Counted from the first letter of the stretch, positions 1 through 11,810 are shown. The stretch: DNA of 64,000 bases from DCFW01 sp963790715 (GCA_963790715.1 CAWBPN010000010.1:1-64000); one strand, 5' to 3'. Program-made: numbers and translations. Notes: generated by a model from the letters alone, not told the origin.

Positions 1-334
<334 letters not shown>

Positions 335-590
335 GGAAGTAAAAGACTAAAAGTGTTACGCAGAAGCCAAAAAATAAAGAGGCGAAGAGAAACGTAGCCG
401 AATGTACTGCAAAAATTGTTTACTATTATAAAAAGATATTGTGCGGAAGTAAAACGCAAGTGAAACGAAGCACAGACGATCTATGGCATGTTGTACAGAA
501 GAAGAAAAAGAAGAGAGATACGAGAAGTATAGAAGTATCGTATCCGGAAGTGAAAAGCAGAAGGATACGAGAAAGAGAAAGAAATAAAGG
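335..590 (+). other. 16S-23S internal transcribed spacer without tRNA genes
   Basis: About 255 bases, purine-rich, separate the 16S 3' end from the start of 23S. I see no cloverleaf, no GTTCGA-type T-loop and no tRNA-Ile or tRNA-Ala sequence, although these two tRNAs usually sit in this spacer in Bacteroidales. Partly complementary stretches (GATACGAGAAG...GTATCGTATCC, about 516-546) probably form part of a processing stem. Open reading frames predicted across this spacer are not genes. Confidence 0.8.
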
Positions 591-3484
<2,894 letters not shown>

Positions 3485-3648
3485 GAAGCGGAAGACGCTA
3501 AGAATAATAATAAAAATAACCGTCATCCGCAAAAAGAAGAGCGCAAGCTTAAACAACAAAAAGAATACGAAACGTATCGAACAGAAATCTTTAACTGTAC
3601 TTTCCTATTGAGAGTGAGCAATCATAACTCATTAGGACATGCCAAAGA

Positions 3649-3764
3649 AATAAAGGTAGCGAAGCCGACGGGGATCCACCTCTAACCATACCGAACAGAG
3701 AAGTTAAGCCCGTAAGCGCCGATGGTACTGCGAAAGTGGGAGAGTAGGCAGCCGCCAATCTTAT
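3649..3764 (+). rRNA. rrf: 5S ribosomal RNA
   Basis: The conserved 5S core is visible: GGGGATCCACCTC at 3670, CCGAACAGAGAAGTTAAGCC at 3691-3710, and GTGGGAGAGTAGG near 3736. It follows 23S by about 165 bases, closing the usual 16S-23S-5S order. The exact ends are uncertain by several bases. Confidence 0.93.
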
Positions 3765-3780
3765 AAGATAAATAAGAAAG

Positions 3781-3822
3781 AAAAGAGGAATTGAGTTCTA
3801 TTACTTGATCCCTCTTTCGCTG
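3781..3822 (+). terminator. Putative terminator of the rRNA operon
   Basis: AAAAGAGG at 3781 pairs with CCTCTTT near 3811 across a loop that can itself pair partly (GAGT with ACTT). It follows the 5S gene by about 20 bases and precedes the next promoter, which fits termination of the rRNA operon. The trailing T tract is weak. Confidence 0.5.
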
Positions 3823-3935
3823 TTTATGCTAATCTTATTTTGCAGCGAATGTCGTAAATATTGGTATTACTAAGTGCAGTGCTTAAAAATAGTTGTTTTT
3901 TAAGTTTATAATTATTGCATAACAATATTTATTTG

Positions 3936-3943
3936 TACCTTTG
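3936..3943 (+). promoter_or_regulatory. Bacteroidota -7 box (TACCTTTG) for yceD-rpmF-fabH
   Basis: TACCTTTG matches the TAnnTTTG consensus and has TTG 18 bases upstream (3915-3917) as a -33 element. It lies 10 bases before the ATG at 3954, giving a very short leader, and it falls inside the longer upstream reading frame. That argues for 3954 as the start. Confidence 0.6.
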
Positions 3944-3953
3944 CATTCCAATT

Positions 3954-4469
3954 ATGGAAGATAAAAAATATATAGTTGATTTGAAGGGTTTGAAGGCTGA
4001 TAAACTTGATATGGAATATCAGTTGGATAACGCATATTTTAAGGCTTTTGACAACAATGATGTTAAAGGTGGAAATGTACAAGTCAGTGTATCTGTTCAT
4101 AAAATCAGCATTGATTCTTTTGTTTTCCATTTTGAATTCGAAGGTTATGTAATAGTGATTTGTGACCTTTGTCTTGATGACATGTCTCAACCTGTAAAAG
4201 GTGAAGAAGAACTAAAAGTGGCTTTCGGCTCCGATTATGAAGACAAAGGTGATAATTTAATTGTTATTCCTGAAGATAAGGGAGTGATAGATTTATCAAC
4301 ATTTATGTATGAATTTATTATACTTGTTGTTCCAATTAAACACGTTCATCCTGAAGGACAATGCAATAATGAAATGATTAAGAAATTAAATGAATATATG
4401 GTAACATCCTGTGATGATGAAAATGATCAACAGAATGATGCTACCGATCCAAAATTAGACAATAATTAA
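3954..4469 (+). CDS. YceD/DUF177 family protein
   Basis: The 171-residue acidic protein has the DUF177 (YceD) features: a CxxC pair (C70, C73) after a beta-rich N-terminal half, and a further Cys late in the protein (PEGQC). Family members sit directly upstream of rpmF in most bacteria; plant and E. coli homologues are linked to 23S rRNA maturation or accumulation. Here rpmF follows after 12 bases, so the pair is clearly co-transcribed and probably extends to fabH. An upstream in-frame ATG at 3915 exists, but the promoter box at 3936 lies downstream of it, so 3954 is preferred. The molecular activity is not established. Confidence 0.85.
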   Translation: MEDKKYIVDLKGLKADKLDMEYQLDNAYFKAFDNNDVKGGNVQVSVSVHKISIDSFVFHFEFEGYVIVICDLCLDDMSQPVKGEEELKVAFGSDYEDKGDNLIVIPEDKGVIDLSTFMYEFIILVVPIKHVHPEGQCNNEMIKKLNEYMVTSCDDENDQQNDATDPKLDNN

Positions 4470-4481
4470 TTTAATAAGAAA

Positions 4482-4667
4482 ATGGCACATCCTAAGAGAA
4501 GACAATCAAAATCGAGAACTGCTAAAAGAAGAACTCATGATAAAGCAGTAGTTCCAACGTTAGCCCAATGTCCAAATTGCGGCGAATGGCATGTTTACCA
4601 TACAGTGTGTCCTGCATGCGGATATTATCGTGGTAAATTGGCTATTGAAAAAGAAGCTGCGGTTTAA
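4482..4667 (+). CDS. rpmF: 50S ribosomal protein L32
   Basis: This 61-residue basic protein begins MAHPKRRQSKSRTAKRRTHD, the typical L32 N-terminus. It keeps all four zinc-binding cysteines in two CxxC knuckles (C30/C33 and C43/C46), so it is the zinc-containing form. It lies in the conserved yceD-rpmF-fabH order linking ribosome and fatty-acid synthesis genes. plsX, which often sits between rpmF and fabH, is absent here. Confidence 0.97.
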   Translation: MAHPKRRQSKSRTAKRRTHDKAVVPTLAQCPNCGEWHVYHTVCPACGYYRGKLAIEKEAAV

Positions 4668-4699
4668 TATGACTAATAATTATGTCAAATGAATAAGCA

Positions 4700-4720
4700 C
4701 GGGGAGACTTCGTTTCCCCG
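4700..4720 (+). terminator. GC-rich hairpin between rpmF and fabH
   Basis: CGGGGA (4700-4705) pairs with TCCCCG (4715-4720) around a TTCG-containing loop. No clean T tract follows, so it may be an attenuator or mRNA-stability hairpin that sets the rpmF to fabH ratio rather than a full terminator. Confidence 0.4.
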
Positions 4721-4742
4721 ATATATTTGATATATTATAACA

Positions 4743-5747
4743 ATGGGGAATATTAATGCAATAATTACCGGTATCGGAGGATATGTTCCTGATTACGTAT
4801 TGAACAATGATGAATTATCAAAAATGGTTGATACTAATGATGAATGGATCATGACTCGAATCGGTGTTAAGGAAAGAAGAATATTAAAAGGTGAAGGTCT
4901 GGGTACCTCTGTGATGGCAGTAAAAGCATGTGAAGAACTGTTACAGAAAACCGATACTAATCCTGATGATATTGAATTAGTGATTGTGGCAACAACTACC
5001 CCGGATTATCATTTTCCTTCTACCGCATCACTTGTTTGTGGAAAAACAAACATGAAGAATGCTTTCGCTTTCGATTTGCAGGCTGCATGTTGTGGTTTTC
5101 TTTATATGCTTGAAGTAGGGGCTAATTTTATTCGTTCCGGGAGGTATAAAAAGATTATTTTAATCGGTGCCGATAAAATGTCGTCGATGGTCGATTATAC
5201 CGATCGTTCAACTTGCCCGATTTTTGGAGATGGAGCGGCTGCGGTGTTGATGGAACCGACAACAGAAGATTTAGGCGTGATGGATTCCATTTTACGTACG
5301 GATGGTTTAGGACAGCAATATCTGCACATGGAAGCAGGTGGTTCGGCTTTTCCTCCTACGCACGATACTGTGGATAAGAAATTACATTATATTTATCAGG
5401 ATGGAAGGCATGTGTTCAAATATGCTGTCTCATTAATGTCTGACGTTACTGCAGAAATTGCCGCAAAAAACCGTTTGGATAAAACCAATATAGATTGGGT
5501 TATTCCTCATCAGGCTAATAAACGTATTATCGATGCAGTTGCCCGCAGACTTGAAATCTCCGACGATAAAGTAATGCTTAACATTCAACGCTACGGAAAT
5601 ACCAGCGCGGGAACGTTACCTCTGTGTCTTTGGGACTACGAGAAAAAGCTTAAAAAGGGAGATAATATTATATTCACAGCTTTCGGAGCAGGATTTACTT
5701 GGGGAGCTTTGTATATGAAATGGGGATATGACGGCGTGAAAGCATAA
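4743..5747 (+). CDS. fabH: 3-oxoacyl-ACP synthase III (KAS III)
   Basis: This enzyme condenses acetyl-CoA (or a branched starter acyl-CoA) with malonyl-ACP to start fatty-acid synthesis in the cytoplasm. The 334-residue length is normal. The catalytic triad is visible: C116 in the AACCGF motif, His in IPHQAN near residue 255 and Asn in RYGNTSAG near residue 285. The thiolase fold runs the whole length, and the C-terminal GxGFTWG glycine-rich segment is intact. The gene follows rpmF by 75 bases and is followed by a strong hairpin terminator. Branched starter use would fit Bacteroidales lipids but is not shown by sequence. Confidence 0.96.
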   Translation: MGNINAIITGIGGYVPDYVLNNDELSKMVDTNDEWIMTRIGVKERRILKGEGLGTSVMAVKACEELLQKTDTNPDDIELVIVATTTPDYHFPSTASLVCGKTNMKNAFAFDLQAACCGFLYMLEVGANFIRSGRYKKIILIGADKMSSMVDYTDRSTCPIFGDGAAAVLMEPTTEDLGVMDSILRTDGLGQQYLHMEAGGSAFPPTHDTVDKKLHYIYQDGRHVFKYAVSLMSDVTAEIAAKNRLDKTNIDWVIPHQANKRIIDAVARRLEISDDKVMLNIQRYGNTSAGTLPLCLWDYEKKLKKGDNIIFTAFGAGFTWGALYMKWGYDGVKA

Positions 5748-5772
5748 GTGCAATAGCCACATTAAATAAAAT

Positions 5773-5805
5773 AAAAAGCGCACCTCAATTTAGATGCGTT
5801 TTTTT
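5773..5805 (+). terminator. Rho-independent terminator after fabH
   Basis: AAAAAGCGCA pairs with TGCGTTTTTTT, with a few more paired bases inside the stem around one C-A mismatch, and ends in a seven-T run. It separates fabH from era. Confidence 0.8.
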
Positions 5806-5830
5806 GTCAATGAACTAAAAATAATAATGT

Positions 5831-6712
5831 ATGCATAAAGCAGGATTTGTAAATATAATAGGTAATCCGAATGTCGGGAAATCTACATTAATGAATGTAT
5901 TGGTGGGTGAAAACATCTCTATAGCTACATTCAAAGCACAAACTACACGACACCGTATTATGGGTATTGTGAATACAGATGAGATGCAGATTGTCTTTTC
6001 AGATACTCCCGGAGTGCTGAAACCTAATTATAAATTACAAGAGTCAATGCTTAATTTTTCAGAATCGGCTTTAAGTGATGCCGATGTGTTGCTTTATGTA
6101 ACTGATGTAGTTGAGCAACCTGAGAAAAATATTGATTTCCTGAATAAAGTAAAGGCTGAAACAATTCCTGTTTTATTGCTTATTAATAAAATAGACCAAA
6201 CAGACCAAAACAAATTGGAAGAGTTGGTGGCGAAATGGACTGCCTTGTTGCCAGGCGCTGAGATTATTCCTATTTCGGCTATTGCAAAGTTCAATGTTGA
6301 CTATGTGATGAAGCGTATTAAGGATTTGCTTCCAGATTCACCTCCATATTTTGATAAAAGTCAATTGACTGATAAACCTGCACGTTTCTTTGTTGCTGAA
6401 ATTATTCGCGAAAAGATATTGTTATACTACGATAAAGAGATTCCTTATTCGGTGGAGGTTGTCATTGAAAAATTTAAAGATCAGAAAAATCTGATAAATA
6501 TAGGTGCTGTCATTTATGTTGAACATGATTCACAGAAGGGCATTATTATAGGTAAGGATGGAAGGGCATTAAAGAAAATGGCTTCCGAAGCCCGTAAATC
6601 ATTAGAAAGATTTTTCAATAAGAAAATATTTTTGGAGACCTTTGTAAAGGTTGATAAAGACTGGAGAAATTCAGAAAAAGAATTAAAAAATTTTGGATAT
6701 AATCCAGAATAA
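5831..6712 (+). CDS. era: GTPase Era
   Basis: Era is an essential GTPase that binds the 16S rRNA 3' end and helps mature the 30S subunit. The 293-residue protein has G1 (GNPNVGKST, residues 11-19), G3 (DTPG), G4 (NKID) and the C-terminal KH domain with the GIIIGKDGRALKKM segment that contacts RNA. Length and order of motifs are normal. It is 12 bases upstream of der, forming an era-der pair for the small and large ribosomal subunits, a common arrangement in Bacteroidota. Confidence 0.97.
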   Translation: MHKAGFVNIIGNPNVGKSTLMNVLVGENISIATFKAQTTRHRIMGIVNTDEMQIVFSDTPGVLKPNYKLQESMLNFSESALSDADVLLYVTDVVEQPEKNIDFLNKVKAETIPVLLLINKIDQTDQNKLEELVAKWTALLPGAEIIPISAIAKFNVDYVMKRIKDLLPDSPPYFDKSQLTDKPARFFVAEIIREKILLYYDKEIPYSVEVVIEKFKDQKNLINIGAVIYVEHDSQKGIIIGKDGRALKKMASEARKSLERFFNKKIFLETFVKVDKDWRNSEKELKNFGYNPE

Positions 6713-6724
6713 TTATATTAAAAT

Positions 6725-8038
6725 ATGGGAAATATAGTCGCTATTGTCGGACGCCCGAATGTAGGTAAGTCAACACTGTTTAATAGATTAACTCAAACAA
6801 GAAGTGCTATTATCAGTGAGGAATCAGGCACAACTCGTGACCGCCAATATGGTAAAAGTGAATGGTGTGGTAAGGAATTTTCCGTTATCGATACCGGAGG
6901 ATGGGTTGTAAATTCTGATGATGTTTTTGAAGAAGAAATACGCAAACAGGTTTTACTTGCAGTTGATGAAGCTGATGTAATCCTTTTTGTCGTTGATGTT
7001 AAGAATGGCATTACTAATCTGGATCAAAATGTTGCGGAAATTTTACGTCGTTCAACCAAGCCTGTTATATTAATAACTAATAAAGTAGATAATAACGAAT
7101 TACAATATTATACGGCTGAATTTTATTCGCTTGGGTTGGGTGACCCTTATCCTATTTCAGCTCTTACCGGTAGCGGGACAGGTGATTTATTGGACGTAGT
7201 TGTCAGCAAATTTAGTAAAAATACAGAAACTGCTATTGAGAGCGATGTTCCGTGTTTTGCCGTTGTTGGTAGACCTAATGTAGGTAAATCGTCTTTAGTT
7301 AATGCTTTTATCGGTGAAGAACGTCATATCGTTACTGATATTGCAGGCACTACACGCGATTCGATATATACCAGATATAACAAATTTGGTTTTGATTTTT
7401 ATTTGGTAGACACAGCCGGCATACGCAAAAAGAATAAAGTAGTTGAAGATCTTGAATATTATTCGGTCGTCCGTTCCATTCGGTCAATTGAAAATTCGGA
7501 TGTCTGTATCTTAATGTTGGACGCAATACGTGGTATTGAAGCTCAGGATATGAATATATTTTCTTTGGTACAGAGTAATAGCAAAGGGCTTGTTGTTGTT
7601 GTCAACAAATGGGATTTGATTGAAGATAAATCATCAAATGTGATGAATCATTATATTGATGCAATTCATTCACGCTTCGCTCCATTTACGGATGTACCGA
7701 TTATTTTTACTTCAGTATTGACTAAACAGCGTATTTTAAAGGTGTTGGAGACGGCAAAGGACGTTTACAAGAATCGTAAGCAAAAAATACCTACCTCAAA
7801 ATTGAATGAGGAGATGTTGCCGTTGATTGAGTCTTATCCGCCACCTGCAATTAAGGGGAAATATGTAAAGATAAAATATGTGACGCAATTACCTAACACA
7901 CGAATACCCTCGTTTGTATTCTTTGCCAATTTGCCACAATATGTAAGGGCACCTTACAAACGGTTTCTTGAAAACAATATTCGTGAGAAGTGGAATTTCA
8001 CAGGTACTCCTATAAATGTTTTCATTCGTCAAAAATGA
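6725..8038 (+). CDS. der: GTPase Der (EngA)
   Basis: Der is a double GTPase needed for 50S subunit assembly. The 437-residue protein has two complete G domains, the first with GRPNVGKST at residues 9-17 and NKVD, the second with GRPNVGKSS near residue 180 and NKWD. A KH-like C-terminal domain binds rRNA. It is translated from the same transcript as era. Its stop codon is only 7 bases from the end of the convergent mlaF gene, so the two messages must overlap at their 3' ends. Confidence 0.97.
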   Translation: MGNIVAIVGRPNVGKSTLFNRLTQTRSAIISEESGTTRDRQYGKSEWCGKEFSVIDTGGWVVNSDDVFEEEIRKQVLLAVDEADVILFVVDVKNGITNLDQNVAEILRRSTKPVILITNKVDNNELQYYTAEFYSLGLGDPYPISALTGSGTGDLLDVVVSKFSKNTETAIESDVPCFAVVGRPNVGKSSLVNAFIGEERHIVTDIAGTTRDSIYTRYNKFGFDFYLVDTAGIRKKNKVVEDLEYYSVVRSIRSIENSDVCILMLDAIRGIEAQDMNIFSLVQSNSKGLVVVVNKWDLIEDKSSNVMNHYIDAIHSRFAPFTDVPIIFTSVLTKQRILKVLETAKDVYKNRKQKIPTSKLNEEMLPLIESYPPPAIKGKYVKIKYVTQLPNTRIPSFVFFANLPQYVRAPYKRFLENNIREKWNFTGTPINVFIRQK

Positions 8039-8045
8039 AGTAGGT

Positions 8046-8819
8046 TTATTCGTTATGGGATTCTCCCTCTTCTATTTTTTTTACTTTTCGGAAAAGATCG
8101 GAAGCGAAAATGAAGTCGTTTAGATTTTTATTGTTAACATTAAAGATTCCTTCTTTGTTTCCTTCCCATTCTTTATTGCCGTTGAATAGATAGATGATGT
8201 TTTCACCTATACCCATCACTGAATTCATATCATGAGTATTGATAATTGTAGTCATATTGTATTCGTGAGTGATGCTATGGATTAGGTCGTCAATAACAAG
8301 AGAAGTTTGGGGATCAAGTCCCGAGTTCGGCTCATCGCAGAACAGATATTTGGGCTTTAATGATATGGCACGTGCTATGGCTACACGCTTTTGCATGCCG
8401 CCGCTTATCTCCCCGGGATATTTGTTTTTGGCGTCAAGTAAGTTTACGCGTTCAAGACAAAAAAGAGCGCGTCTTATTTGTTCGCGTAATGTCATATTTG
8501 AAAACATTTGAAGCGGGAATATTACATTCTCAAAAACAGTCATAGAATCAAACAATGCAGCACTTTGAAAAATCATTCCCATCTCTTTTCGTAGTTCTTT
8601 CTTTTCATTTTTACCCATTCCTAATATGTTGCGTCCGTCATAAAGCAGTTCTCCATTATCGGGGGTTAAAAGTCCTACGATACATTTCATGAAAACTGTT
8701 TTACCGGAGCCGCTTTGACCGATAATTAGGTTGGTTATACCATCTTTGAATGTGGCACTAATAGCATTGAGCACATTCTTACCGTCAAAGGATTTATGTA
8801 AATTTTTAACTTCAATCAT
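8046..8819 (-). CDS. mlaF: MlaF-type ABC transporter ATPase (phospholipid/MCE transport)
   Basis: This cytoplasmic ATPase powers an MCE-type lipid transporter that moves phospholipids between the two membranes. In its 257 residues it has Walker A GQSGSGKT near residue 35, the signature SGGMQKR, Walker B FCDEP and the H-loop THD. It starts inside the last bases of the mlaE-like gene (ATGA overlap at 8816-8819), so the two are translationally coupled. No MCE-domain (MlaD) gene is next to the pair in this window, so the substrate-binding subunit would have to be encoded elsewhere. Confidence 0.88.
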   Translation of the reverse strand: MIEVKNLHKSFDGKNVLNAISATFKDGITNLIIGQSGSGKTVFMKCIVGLLTPDNGELLYDGRNILGMGKNEKKELRKEMGMIFQSAALFDSMTVFENVIFPLQMFSNMTLREQIRRALFCLERVNLLDAKNKYPGEISGGMQKRVAIARAISLKPKYLFCDEPNSGLDPQTSLVIDDLIHSITHEYNMTTIINTHDMNSVMGIGENIIYLFNGNKEWEGNKEGIFNVNNKNLNDFIFASDLFRKVKKIEEGESHNE

Positions 8820-9559
8820 CCCATTAATACTTCAGTTAATACCAGGTCGGAAAATAATATTAATACACTGCAGCAAACTACTGAATCGGTACTGGCTTTA
8901 CCAACTTCGTTCGAACCGCCTTTAACCGTATAACCAAAAAAAGCAGAAACGGAAGCTATGATAAAGGCAAAGAAAATCGATTTGATGAAACTGCACCATA
9001 TATACCATTCTTTAAACTCATATTGAATTCCTGCTTCCAAATCAGTTGTCGTCATAATGTGTCCGAACCAACATGTAGCGTATGCGCCCAAGATGCCTGC
9101 TGCTATTCCGAATGTAACCAGCAGAGGTATAAAAATCATCAAGGCTGCAATCTTAGGTAATATCAAGAAGCATGCAGAATTTATACCCATCGTCTCCAGT
9201 GCGTCAATTTGCTGTGTCACTCTCATCGTACCTATTTCAGATGCAATATTCGAACCGACCTTACCGGCAAGAATCAGACACATAATAGCTGATGAAAATT
9301 CCAATACCAAAATCTCACGAGTAACATATCCTACAGTCCAACGGGGCATCCAGGGACTTTCAATATTAAGTTTGATTTGTACGGCAATGACGGCACCTAT
9401 GAATAAAGAAATTAATACCACGATGCCTATTGAATTTACGCCTAATTTTTCTACTTCTTTCGTAAACTCCTTAAAATAGATTTTTATGCGTTCGGGACGT
9501 GAAAATACTTGTCCCATAAGGGCTAGGTATCTTCCAAAAGTGATTAATCCTTTGATCAT
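8816..9559 (-). CDS. mlaE: MlaE-type ABC transporter permease
   Basis: The 247-residue inner-membrane protein belongs to the MlaE/YrbE permease family. It has a long amphipathic N-terminal segment followed by about five hydrophobic helices, with the family stretch GTMRVTQQIDALETMGIN in the cytoplasmic coupling region. It pairs with the ATPase encoded downstream in the same operon. A TATTTTTG box on the minus strand (9586-9579) lies 20 bases before its ATG. The upstream neighbour lptB is divergent and is also a lipid transport ATPase. Confidence 0.9.
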   Translation of the reverse strand: MIKGLITFGRYLALMGQVFSRPERIKIYFKEFTKEVEKLGVNSIGIVVLISLFIGAVIAVQIKLNIESPWMPRWTVGYVTREILVLEFSSAIMCLILAGKVGSNIASEIGTMRVTQQIDALETMGINSACFLILPKIAALMIFIPLLVTFGIAAGILGAYATCWFGHIMTTTDLEAGIQYEFKEWYIWCSFIKSIFFAFIIASVSAFFGYTVKGGSNEVGKASTDSVVCCSVLILFSDLVLTEVLMG

Positions 9560-9578
9560 GTATCAATTATTTTGCGAG

Positions 9579-9616
9579 CAAAAATAGCTAAATTCTATCG
9601 TTTTTTATTATTTTTG
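9579..9616. promoter_or_regulatory. Divergent -7 boxes for mlaE (minus) and lptB (plus)
   Basis: On the minus strand 9586-9579 reads TATTTTTG, 20 bases before the mlaE ATG. On the plus strand 9609-9616 reads TATTTTTG, 18 bases before the lptB ATG. Both match TAnnTTTG and explain divergent transcription from a 74-base gap. Confidence 0.55.
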
Positions 9617-9633
9617 CTGTAAAATTATTGGCA

Positions 9634-10536
9634 ATGAACGTAGAGAAAGGAAAGTTGGAACAAGAACAACTACCAAAAGACGATATTGAAGCAGTGGAAA
9701 ATGATACGTCAGTTGTAGAAGAACCTGCTGATACAGAGCCGTTTCAGGCATCTGATGATAATGCTTTTGAAGAAAAGCCCGGCAGCATGGTGCTTCGTAC
9801 TGAAAATCTCGTTAAGAAATACGGCAAGCGCACTGTGGTAAGTCATGTTTCCATTAATGTGAAGCAAGGTGAGATTGTGGGATTATTGGGACCTAATGGT
9901 GCCGGTAAGACTACTTCATTCTATATGACGGTAGGTTTGATAACCCCGAATGAAGGAAAGATTTTTCTGAACGATCATGATATAACCAAATATCCTGTTT
10001 ATAAACGTGCCCAGTATGGCATCGGTTATTTGGCGCAAGAGGCTTCAGTGTTTCGTAAAATGAGTGTGGAAGATAATATTATTTCCGTGCTTGAGATGAT
10101 GAAACATACAACTCGCAAGTATCGTAAGGATAAATTGGAAAGCCTGATTCATGAATTCCACCTTGAAAAGGTGAGAAATAACTTGGGTGACAGACTTTCA
10201 GGAGGTGAACGACGTCGTACGGAAATTGCCCGTTGTTTGGCTATCAATCCTAAGTTTATTATGCTTGATGAACCGTTTGCCGGAGTTGACCCAATTGCGG
10301 TTGAAGACATTCAGCATATTGTCTGGCAATTGAAAGACAAAAATATCGGCATTCTTATTACCGATCACAATGTGCAGGAAACATTGAGCATTACCGATCG
10401 TGCATACCTTTTGTTTGAAGGTAAAATCTTATTTCAAGGCTCACCTGAGGAGTTGGCTCAAAATAAGATTGTACGTGAGAAGTATTTGAGTAACAGTTTC
10501 GTACTGCGCCGTAAGGATTTTATGATTAAGAAATAG
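9634..10536 (+). CDS. lptB: LPS export ABC transporter ATPase LptB with acidic N-terminal extension
   Basis: LptB drives lipopolysaccharide extraction from the inner membrane together with LptF/LptG. The ABC domain starts near residue 52 and has Walker A GPNGAGKTT (86-94), the signature LSGGERRR, Walker B FIMLDEPFAGVDP and a C-terminal domain typical of LptB. The preceding 50 residues are acidic, unstructured-looking and absent from the usual 240-residue E. coli form. I chose ATG 9634; a TTG six bases upstream also stays in frame. The 3' end overlaps the convergent CPBP gene by 11 bases. Confidence 0.92.
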   Translation: MNVEKGKLEQEQLPKDDIEAVENDTSVVEEPADTEPFQASDDNAFEEKPGSMVLRTENLVKKYGKRTVVSHVSINVKQGEIVGLLGPNGAGKTTSFYMTVGLITPNEGKIFLNDHDITKYPVYKRAQYGIGYLAQEASVFRKMSVEDNIISVLEMMKHTTRKYRKDKLESLIHEFHLEKVRNNLGDRLSGGERRRTEIARCLAINPKFIMLDEPFAGVDPIAVEDIQHIVWQLKDKNIGILITDHNVQETLSITDRAYLLFEGKILFQGSPEELAQNKIVREKYLSNSFVLRRKDFMIKK

Positions 10537-11410
10537 CTTTCTTTAATCTAAGGCGGTAAATTGCATAAATGCAGGCAACACTTATAATCGTTGAGATGAT
10601 AATGAGTATTGTGGGTACTTTTATTGTATAAAGAGTATTAGCCCATGCCCAATTTTTGTTCATTGCACAAGGTGTTATGATAAGTGAAATGACATTGTTT
10701 GTTATGTGTGCACAAATGGGAATCCAAATCGACTTACCGTAAAAATATAGATACCCTAACAGCATGCCAAGTAATAACCGTGATACAAATTCCAGAAATT
10801 CAAAATGAATAGCGCTGAAAATGAATGCTGTAATAAATATGGCAATATGAGGATTACGGATATGCTTAATCAGTATGTTTTGAATAATACCTCTGAAAAA
10901 CAGTTCTTCACTTAATCCGGCCAATGCCCCTATAATAAGCAAGTTAGCAATAAATCCCGACCAACTGGTGGAACCTAACATAATATTTATTGTTTGTTGT
11001 GCACTATTTTCACTGCTTTCAATCCATTGATTCAGCCAACCCAGTGATTCCGGAAATTGCAGCTTTTCATTCCATATCCCTATTACGTCAGTTAAAGGTG
11101 TTAGTGTACATATCGCCGCCATGCCCAAGATAATTGTAAGCAATGAAGTTCGTTTTATGTCAATTGCTTCGCATATAGGTTCTTTAAAGAATAGGTTCTG
11201 TGCTATGTAGGCACTTAAAATAAATATGAATAAGTCTTGAATTATAACCATTGTACGAAGTGAAATCGGTGAATTCTTGACGGGCGACAGCAGCATAATC
11301 AGAGCAAGCGGCAACATGGCAAGTATCATACAAACAATGACAATAGCCATGAGAATCAATAATTTTGAGAAGACAGACTTCTCGGCATACATACCTTTAA
11401 CCATAATCAT
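10526..11410 (-). CDS. CPBP family intramembrane metalloprotease
   Basis: The 294-residue polytopic membrane protein belongs to the CPBP (CAAX protease / Abi) family. It has the diagnostic EELFFRG motif (E168, E169, R173), followed by a helix with IHFEF (His near 207) and a last conserved His in AHITNN near 247. These four positions form the intramembrane active site. In bacteria these proteins are linked to bacteriocin self-immunity or peptide processing, but the substrate cannot be read from sequence. It lies 76 bases downstream of the RRM gene, separated by a hairpin. Confidence 0.85.
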   Translation of the reverse strand: MIMVKGMYAEKSVFSKLLILMAIVIVCMILAMLPLALIMLLSPVKNSPISLRTMVIIQDLFIFILSAYIAQNLFFKEPICEAIDIKRTSLLTIILGMAAICTLTPLTDVIGIWNEKLQFPESLGWLNQWIESSENSAQQTINIMLGSTSWSGFIANLLIIGALAGLSEELFFRGIIQNILIKHIRNPHIAIFITAFIFSAIHFEFLEFVSRLLLGMLLGYLYFYGKSIWIPICAHITNNVISLIITPCAMNKNWAWANTLYTIKVPTILIIISTIISVACIYAIYRLRLKKAIS

Positions 11411-11448
11411 TTTAATTAAAAGAGGGAAAATCTTCTGATCTCCCCTCT
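11411..11448 (-). terminator. Hairpin between the RRM gene and the CPBP gene
   Basis: Read on the minus strand, AGAGGGGA pairs with TTCCCTCT and is followed by TTTTAATT just before the CPBP start. It probably terminates most RRM transcripts. Confidence 0.55.
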
Positions 11449-11486
11449 GTTGTTTCTTTAATAAATAGCTTTAAAAGAATTAAGCT

Positions 11487-11729
11487 TTACTTGCGTCTTG
11501 CCTCTTTGATTACCATTGTGCGGCTTTCAAATTCAGCGCCGTTTAAATCTTTTAAAACTTTCATCGCTTCTTCATCGTTAGGCATTTCAACAAAAGCATA
11601 GCCTTTTGATCTACCTGTTTCGCGGTCAGTAATAATCTTAACAGAATCTACTGTTCCAAATTCTTCTAAAGCTTGCTTTAGAACGTCCTCCTTAACTTTA
11701 TAGCTAAGGTTCCCAATGTAAATATTCAT
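11487..11729 (-). CDS. Single-RRM RNA-binding protein
   Basis: This 80-residue protein consists of one RNA recognition motif. RNP2 is MNIYIGNLSYKV at the N-terminus and RNP1 is KGYAFVEM near residues 42-49, so the aromatic RNA-contact residues are kept. Such short RRM proteins are common in Bacteroidota and act as global RNA-binding regulators or chaperones; some resemble cold-inducible RRM proteins of cyanobacteria. Its leader carries an 11-bp inverted repeat at 11757-11810, which could fold in the mRNA and could be a self-binding site. It appears to be expressed as its own unit. Confidence 0.9.
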   Translation of the reverse strand: MNIYIGNLSYKVKEDVLKQALEEFGTVDSVKIITDRETGRSKGYAFVEMPNDEEAMKVLKDLNGAEFESRTMVIKEARRK

Positions 11730-11756
11730 AAACGTAAAAAATTAAAGAAATTGATA

Positions 11757-11810
11757 AAACTCTTTTGAAGATGGAATATTAATAAATAGATTGAAATTAC
11801 AAAAGAGTTT
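11757..11810 (-). promoter_or_regulatory. Inverted repeat in the leader of the RRM gene
   Basis: AAACTCTTTTG (11757-11767) is exactly complementary to CAAAAGAGTTT (11800-11810), with 32 bases between. It lies 28 bases upstream of the RRM start codon, so it would be a hairpin in the mRNA leader. The rest of the gap to 11928 is AT-rich with no gene. Confidence 0.5.
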
